From assembly GCA_019416455.1 (NCBI GenBank), contig DXXG01000016.1:1-64000 (forward strand): a stretch of 64,000 nucleotides of DNA. Direction: 5' to 3'. The stretch is from Clostridiales bacterium (lineage in GTDB: Bacteria > Bacillota > Clostridia > Oscillospirales > Acutalibacteraceae). This document shows, in pieces, positions 60,651 to 64,000 of this stretch; within the stretch, counting starts at the first letter, position 1; every line of letters begins with the position of its first letter. The notes beneath the pieces are model-generated. The model made no database searches, had not been told where the DNA came from, and worked only from the letters and a program-made list of their open reading frames with translations. A program made the position numbers and the translations under genes.

Positions 60651-61316
60651 TTATTTACATTCCTGTTTCATGGCAAAGTAGCCAATGAGAACTGTCCACA
60701 CATAGGCACATGTTTTAGGGATCATCAGCATCCCGATCATGGGAACAGCATCCGCCCACAATACAACCGGGATGTAGAACCCAAAGCTCAGCACAATGGT
60801 CAACCACATCCAACGGAATGCCCGGTCCTTATGGGCCTTCGCACTGCGGTAGAACAGCACGATCACCAGAAGCCCCAGCAACGCGAAGGGGATATTTCGG
60901 TAGATACCCCACGAGAGCGGCGCTTCAGCGCTAAGCCACTGATTCTGGGGCATCATGCACAGCGCGATCCGAATGCCTGCCAAAACGTACACGGCAGCGG
61001 TCAAACCGCCCTGTCCTTTGATCTGGTACCTCTGCCGCCAAACATAATAGAGCAACACGTAAAAAACGGTCATGGTGACAGAGGTGATCCACTTTCCCAG
61101 CCCCAGCGCCACGGTGTAATTCTCCAGGCCAGTGGTACACAGGGCCAAAGCCCGGGGAACCAAATGGAAGGCATCTCCCGCTCCCAGGACAACCGCCATG
61201 CAGCCAAAAAGTCGGAACTGTGCCATTTCCCTGCTTCCACGGATCATCAGGACCCCGATGGTGATGACGGAAATCAGATAGACCGCATCAAACAATGTCT
61301 CAGCGATTGCTTGCAT
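60651..61316 (-). CDS. Hypothetical polytopic membrane protein
   Basis: 221 aa, about seven helices. Not recognised. Charged loops include HLVPRALAL and YRSAKAHKDRAFRW. It lies 13 bp upstream of the DUF2871 gene and 3 bp after its own upstream neighbour, so it is part of one operon and may form a complex with them. Confidence 0.7.
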   Translation of the reverse strand: MQAIAETLFDAVYLISVITIGVLMIRGSREMAQFRLFGCMAVVLGAGDAFHLVPRALALCTTGLENYTVALGLGKWITSVTMTVFYVLLYYVWRQRYQIKGQGGLTAAVYVLAGIRIALCMMPQNQWLSAEAPLSWGIYRNIPFALLGLLVIVLFYRSAKAHKDRAFRWMWLTIVLSFGFYIPVVLWADAVPMIGMLMIPKTCAYVWTVLIGYFAMKQECK

Positions 61317-61319
61317 AGT

Positions 61320-61772
61320 TCATTCTCCTTTATCCTCATTTATATCTTGAACCCTGGGGACGGCAAATACCGCTCTTCCAAAGTTACGGCCAAACAGCAA
61401 TCCAGCCAGCAGAAGCGAAGCGCCCAGACCCGTATAAAAGACGGCGATAAATCGTTCCGGAGCAAATCCGCTTGCACGCAGGCCAATACCACCCGTCATC
61501 ATCACAGCCATGATCGCAAAAGACTTTCCATCAAAGAATTTGAGAAAGAAATGACGTTTCTCCTCATATGCGCTGATCCTAGCAGTATGCTTCTTTACCA
61601 GTTTCCCGAAAATAAATATTTGAAACACTACAAACACCAGCACAGACAAGAGAAAATTCAACATGGTACAGTAGGCGGGATAGGCCAGCAGACCAATGCG
61701 AAGAATGTTGAACCCTGCCACGCACCATACCAGGCAGGCAAGAAGCAGCAGTGTATTGCGTTTTACTTTCAT
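61320..61772 (-). CDS. Hypothetical membrane protein, first gene of TetR-regulated operon
   Basis: 150 aa with about four helices (LLLLACLVWCVAGFNILRIG at the N-terminus; a central pair; SLLLAGLLFGRNFG near the end). Not recognised. ATG with AAAGGAG; a TetR-type palindrome sits right before that site. Confidence 0.7.
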   Translation of the reverse strand: MKVKRNTLLLLACLVWCVAGFNILRIGLLAYPAYCTMLNFLLSVLVFVVFQIFIFGKLVKKHTARISAYEEKRHFFLKFFDGKSFAIMAVMMTGGIGLRASGFAPERFIAVFYTGLGASLLLAGLLFGRNFGRAVFAVPRVQDINEDKGE

Positions 61773-61786
61773 GACTTGTCTCCTTT

Positions 61787-61803
61787 ATTGAACGTCGTTC
61801 AAT
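61787..61803. promoter_or_regulatory. TetR-type operator of the membrane-protein operon
   Basis: Perfect 17-bp palindrome ATTGAAC-GTC-GTTCAAT between the tetR stop and the first operon gene. It shares TGAAC-N3-GTTCA with the site in the tetR promoter. Confidence 0.75.
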
Positions 61804-61832
61804 TTATGGGATAAAAAACACGGCCTTGAAAT

Positions 61833-62390
61833 TTAGTAAAGAGTTCGCTGAACGATCTCCAGCACAGCGGAGGGATCGTAGTCCTGCCGAAGCAAAGCGG
61901 ACAACATAAGCGAAAACAAGACATCTGCGAATTTCTCCACTGTGAACTGTTCCGAAAAAGCATCAGACCGGATCTTAGGATCCTGCTTCAAAACAGAACA
62001 CAGTCCATTGGTGATATGCTCCCAAGTCTGCTGCATCCGGCGTTTTCCGTCCGACTTATCCTCCCCCATGAAGCTCAGAGAATGGAGCGTGAAAAAACCT
62101 GGGTACTGTTTACAGCCCAAAGCCAACCGTTCGTACATCCAAACGATACAAGCCTGTGTATCCTGAAATACAGTTTCATTTTCAGGACTGTGGAAGATCT
62201 GGCGCCAAACACTTTCCACTGTGGCCCCTACCAGATCTGCTTTGGAATCAAAATAGTTGTAGATAGATCCCACAGAAACACCACAGGCAGACGCAACGGA
62301 ACGAATATTGACCGCAGACCATCCTTGCTGTCGGATCAATTCCCGGCTGGCCTCTAAGATTTCCTCTTTCGATGTTACGACAGTATTCAT
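61833..62390 (-). CDS. TetR/AcrR-family transcriptional regulator
   Basis: 185 aa. N-terminal HTH: EILEASRELIRQQGWSAVNIRSVASACGVSVGSIYNYFDSK, shown in parts as IRSVASACGVSVGSIYNYF near residue 26. The C-terminal part is the variable ligand domain (FLTLHSLSFMGEDKSDG). It sits just upstream of the operon it likely controls and has an operator over its own -10 box. Confidence 0.9.
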   Translation of the reverse strand: MNTVVTSKEEILEASRELIRQQGWSAVNIRSVASACGVSVGSIYNYFDSKADLVGATVESVWRQIFHSPENETVFQDTQACIVWMYERLALGCKQYPGFFTLHSLSFMGEDKSDGKRRMQQTWEHITNGLCSVLKQDPKIRSDAFSEQFTVEKFADVLFSLMLSALLRQDYDPSAVLEIVQRTLY

Positions 62391-62404
62391 TCAATCACCT
62401 CAAT

Positions 62405-62446
62405 ATGAACAATGTTCATTATACCCATAGTCCAGCACGTCGTCAA
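62405..62446 (-). promoter_or_regulatory. tetR promoter with overlapping operator
   Basis: Minus strand TTGACG (62441-62446), 17-bp spacer, TATAAT (62418-62423). The palindrome ATGAAC-AAT-GTTCAT (62405-62419) overlaps the -10 and the start region, consistent with autorepression. Confidence 0.8.
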
Positions 62447-62474
62447 GGGACATCAGCGCTTTTTATAGATAAAG

Positions 62475-62519
62475 AAAAACAGCCGTTTGCTGGAGTATCC
62501 CTTGCAAACAACTGTTTTT
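62475..62519 (-). terminator. Terminator of the CMD-family gene
   Basis: AAAAACAG-TT-GTTTGC / GCAAAC-GG-CTGTTTTT stem on the minus strand with T-run. Confidence 0.78.
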
Positions 62520-62531
62520 CCCATTGACCCG

Positions 62532-63293
62532 TTATTCTTGGGCCAGCAGTTCTTTTGAGGCATTCAAACTGTTGAACAGTCTGGGAATGCCCATATATCC
62601 GCTGGCGTGGACCAGAGCGCATACAATTTCTTCCCGGGTGTTCCCCACTTTTAAGGCACCGGCAACATGGCTCTTCACCTGAACGTCGGCCCCTCCCAAA
62701 GAGGCCAGAAGCACCACAATGAGCAGTTCACGCGTCTTGGCATCAAGGCCGGTTCGGGTGGAGAAATCCCCAAAGCAGAGCTCCGTCAAAAACCGGGGAA
62801 CCGCCTCAGAGAATTCTCCAGGCAGCCACGTGTACCGGTCGGCGATCTCTGTGCCGTAAATAGGCGCTTGCAGCTCCCGCCCTCTGGCAAAACGTTCCTG
62901 ATCCTCCAAAACCGTTTTCTGCTCCGGCAAAGGCAGTGCAATTCCCTGCTGCTGAAACACCTGATTCATGGTATCTATGGCATTGAGAGTTTTTGGGAAC
63001 CCAATAAAGGGAGCACACTGATATACAGCTTCCCGGATCTCCACAGGAGTGCACCCAGCGTTCAACCCCGCTTGCACATGGGCTTTCAGCTGAGGCAAAG
63101 TGCTCAATGTGGTGAGCACGGTAATGGTCACCAATTCCCGCATCCGGTTATCCAAACTACCGGTATAGCACACATCCCCAAAAATAAACCCTTGAAGGAT
63201 CTGCATAAACTCAGGGTCGTTCCCCTCCTTGCCAGCAGCATGGGTATGGAACAACTCCTGCATTTTCTCTTCCGTCCTATCTCTGCGATCCAT
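62532..63293 (-). CDS. Carboxymuconolactone decarboxylase-like protein with two CMD domains
   Basis: 253 aa from ATG 63293 with GGAGGAGG. Two AhpD-like units: RELVTITVLTTLSTLPQLKAH near residue 48 (cut as RELVTITVLTTLSTLPQL) and RELLIVVLLASLGGADVQVKSH near 185. Each has the usual REL...KxH arrangement, but the peroxidase CxxC of AhpD is missing. Often functions in detoxification or as unknown decarboxylase; the substrate is unknown. Confidence 0.82.
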   Translation of the reverse strand: MDRRDRTEEKMQELFHTHAAGKEGNDPEFMQILQGFIFGDVCYTGSLDNRMRELVTITVLTTLSTLPQLKAHVQAGLNAGCTPVEIREAVYQCAPFIGFPKTLNAIDTMNQVFQQQGIALPLPEQKTVLEDQERFARGRELQAPIYGTEIADRYTWLPGEFSEAVPRFLTELCFGDFSTRTGLDAKTRELLIVVLLASLGGADVQVKSHVAGALKVGNTREEIVCALVHASGYMGIPRLFNSLNASKELLAQE

Positions 63294-63324
63294 TTTTGTT
63301 GCCTCCTCCAACGATTTTGATACC

Positions 63325-63353
63325 AGTATAACCCAGATGCGCTTTCATGTCGA
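63325..63353 (-). promoter_or_regulatory. Promoter of the CMD-family gene
   Basis: Minus strand TCGACA (63348-63353), 17-bp spacer, TATACT (63325-63330). Confidence 0.6.
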
Positions 63354-63402
63354 ATACCTATATCTTATGCTTTTCCATAGAAAAAAGCCATAGAACAAAT
63401 AT

Positions 63403-63428
63403 CCCCCGGCCAAGTGTCCAGCCGGGGG
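63403..63428 (-). terminator. Terminator after the ABC transporter gene
   Basis: CCCCCGGC / GCCGGGGG 8-bp stem with 10-nt loop, followed by ATATTT on the minus strand. Confidence 0.65.
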
Positions 63429-63491
63429 TGTTTCGATTCCTTAGATCTCTTCTCTGTTATGTTCCAAACTCACTGGAAACGGCTCATGGCC

Positions 63492-64000
63492 TTACAGGTT
63501 CACATAGGCGCGGCGCACTACTTCCTCAATGCGCTCCTCTTGCACGTGAAGGTTTGTGGGGTTATACGCCTGGATCAAATAGATCATGGCTTCCTTTACG
63601 GACACTTCCTCCGGAACTTTGATCACCCATTGCTGATCGGTGGCTTCCAACAGGGAGTACATTCCATTCTCTTTCCAATCCGGAGCGCCGTCCTCAAACT
63701 CCAGCTTTAGAGAAACACCGCTGCCATACCGCTCTCTGAACCCTTCCAGAGTACCGTCAAACAGCTTTTTGCCCTGGTCGATCATGATGATCCTATGGCA
63801 TAGCTCCTCGATATCGTCCATGTCGTGGGTGGTTAGGATGATGGTAGTCCCCTTTTCTTCGTTGATGGCTTTCAGAGCGTCCCGCAGCACTTTTTTACTG
63901 GTCACATCCAGGCCGATGGTGGGCTCGTCCAAGTAGACCACATCAGGCTCGTGAAGAAACGCGATAGCGATGTTTGCCTTCATTTTCTGACCTAGACTGA
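63492..64000 (-). CDS. ABC-2 type transporter ATP-binding protein, 5' end beyond window
   Basis: The visible 168 residues enter in frame with the signature region SLGQKMKANIAIAFLHEP, then Walker B VVYLDEPTIGLD, and switch His LTTHDMDDIEELC; the rest forms the C-terminal regulatory part (KVPEEVSVKEAMIYLIQ). SLGQ in place of LSGGQ and the DMDDIEEL ending match the exporter subfamily with ABC-2 permeases (COG4586-type). Walker A and the permease genes lie outside the window. Confidence 0.9.
   Translation of the reverse strand, partial: SLGQKMKANIAIAFLHEPDVVYLDEPTIGLDVTSKKVLRDALKAINEEKGTTIILTTHDMDDIEELCHRIIMIDQGKKLFDGTLEGFRERYGSGVSLKLEFEDGAPDWKENGMYSLLEATDQQWVIKVPEEVSVKEAMIYLIQAYNPTNLHVQEERIEEVVRRAYVNL

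Noticed and set aside
60600..61814. A 404-codon plus-strand frame
   Set aside because: Antisense to three membrane-protein genes; the product is a typical His/Gln-rich reverse image of hydrophobic codons.
1..64000. CRISPR arrays, insertion sequences, prophage or conjugative modules
   Set aside because: No regularly spaced repeats, transposase, integrase with attachment sites at the tRNAs, or phage structural genes were found. The two Xer proteins are of chromosomal type.

Overview
The window is 64 kb of bacterial chromosome from an endospore-forming Firmicute. Evidence for this is the full spoIIIAA-AH operon, spoIVA, a SipL-type SPOCS/LysM protein, a tiny spoVM, a spoIIM-like gene, gerW and a cwlD-type amidase. 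The SipL protein, the split cobalamin methionine synthase, RemA, PASTA kinase/phosphatase pair and TIGR04086-YajC neighbourhood point to class Clostridia, probably Oscillospiraceae/Ruminococcaceae. The species call is inference; no rRNA is present. Promoters have TTGACA/TTGCAA-like -35 and TATAAT-like -10 boxes, and GTG or TTG starts are common.

Layout. 1-306: tRNA-Phe (cut by the window edge), tRNA-Gly, tRNA-Cys. 325-4300: folate/methionine operon metF, MetH activation protein, metH (minus strand). 4440-8462: cwlD, radA, a GME-fold DUF6873 protein and a Xer-type recombinase preceded by a dif-like 30-bp palindrome (plus strand). 8514-11114: YesL-like protein, second Xer recombinase, spoIIM-like gene. 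11710-13764: TIGR04086 protein, yajC, tgt. 13883-16952: copper operon csoR-copA with an operator-embedded promoter and a CopZ-like domain fused to CopA. 17121-19059: two lipoproteins (cyclophilin-like, nuclease) and a small conserved protein. 19165-23149: sipL, spoIVA, a single-pass protein and a SpoIVFB-like protease. 23266-36248: a long housekeeping operon yicC-remA-gmk-rpoZ-priA-def-fmt-rsmB-rlmN-stp-prkC-rsgA-thiN ending in a small membrane protein and spoVM. 36391-41823: site-2 protease, scpA, scpB, DUF2953, gerW, D,D-carboxypeptidase, pseudouridine synthase and a small protein. 41894-42231: rpmB. 42253-47661: nusB, TsaD paralogue, xseA, xseB, ispA, RluA-family synthase and a zinc phospholipase C-like protein. 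47684-47866: a promoter-to-terminator non-coding unit. 47901-53231: NUDIX gene and spoIIIA operon. 53313-55587: ROK glucokinase, galM, tRNA-Leu. 55722-59982: LacI regulator, four-carbon acid sugar kinase, PdxA2-like dehydrogenase and a divergent cupin. 60224-62446: TetR-controlled membrane-protein operon. 62532-64000: a double carboxymuconolactone-decarboxylase-fold protein and a truncated ABC ATPase.

How they work together. Most of the window is core housekeeping in long, tightly coupled minus-strand operons with many 4-bp ATGA/GTGA overlaps. The sporulation genes form two functional groups: the coat-basement machinery (SipL, SpoIVA, SpoVM) and the SpoIIIA channel. Three small self-regulated accessory units stand out: the CsoR copper operon, the LacI sugar-acid cluster and the TetR membrane operon, each with readable candidate operators. 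No CRISPR array, insertion sequence, prophage or plasmid module was seen. The most unusual items are the palindrome with dif geometry beside a xer gene, the unassigned structured RNA unit before nusB, the CopA-CopZ fusion that keeps an internal ribosome binding site, and a start codon buried in a hairpin stem upstream of yajC's neighbour.
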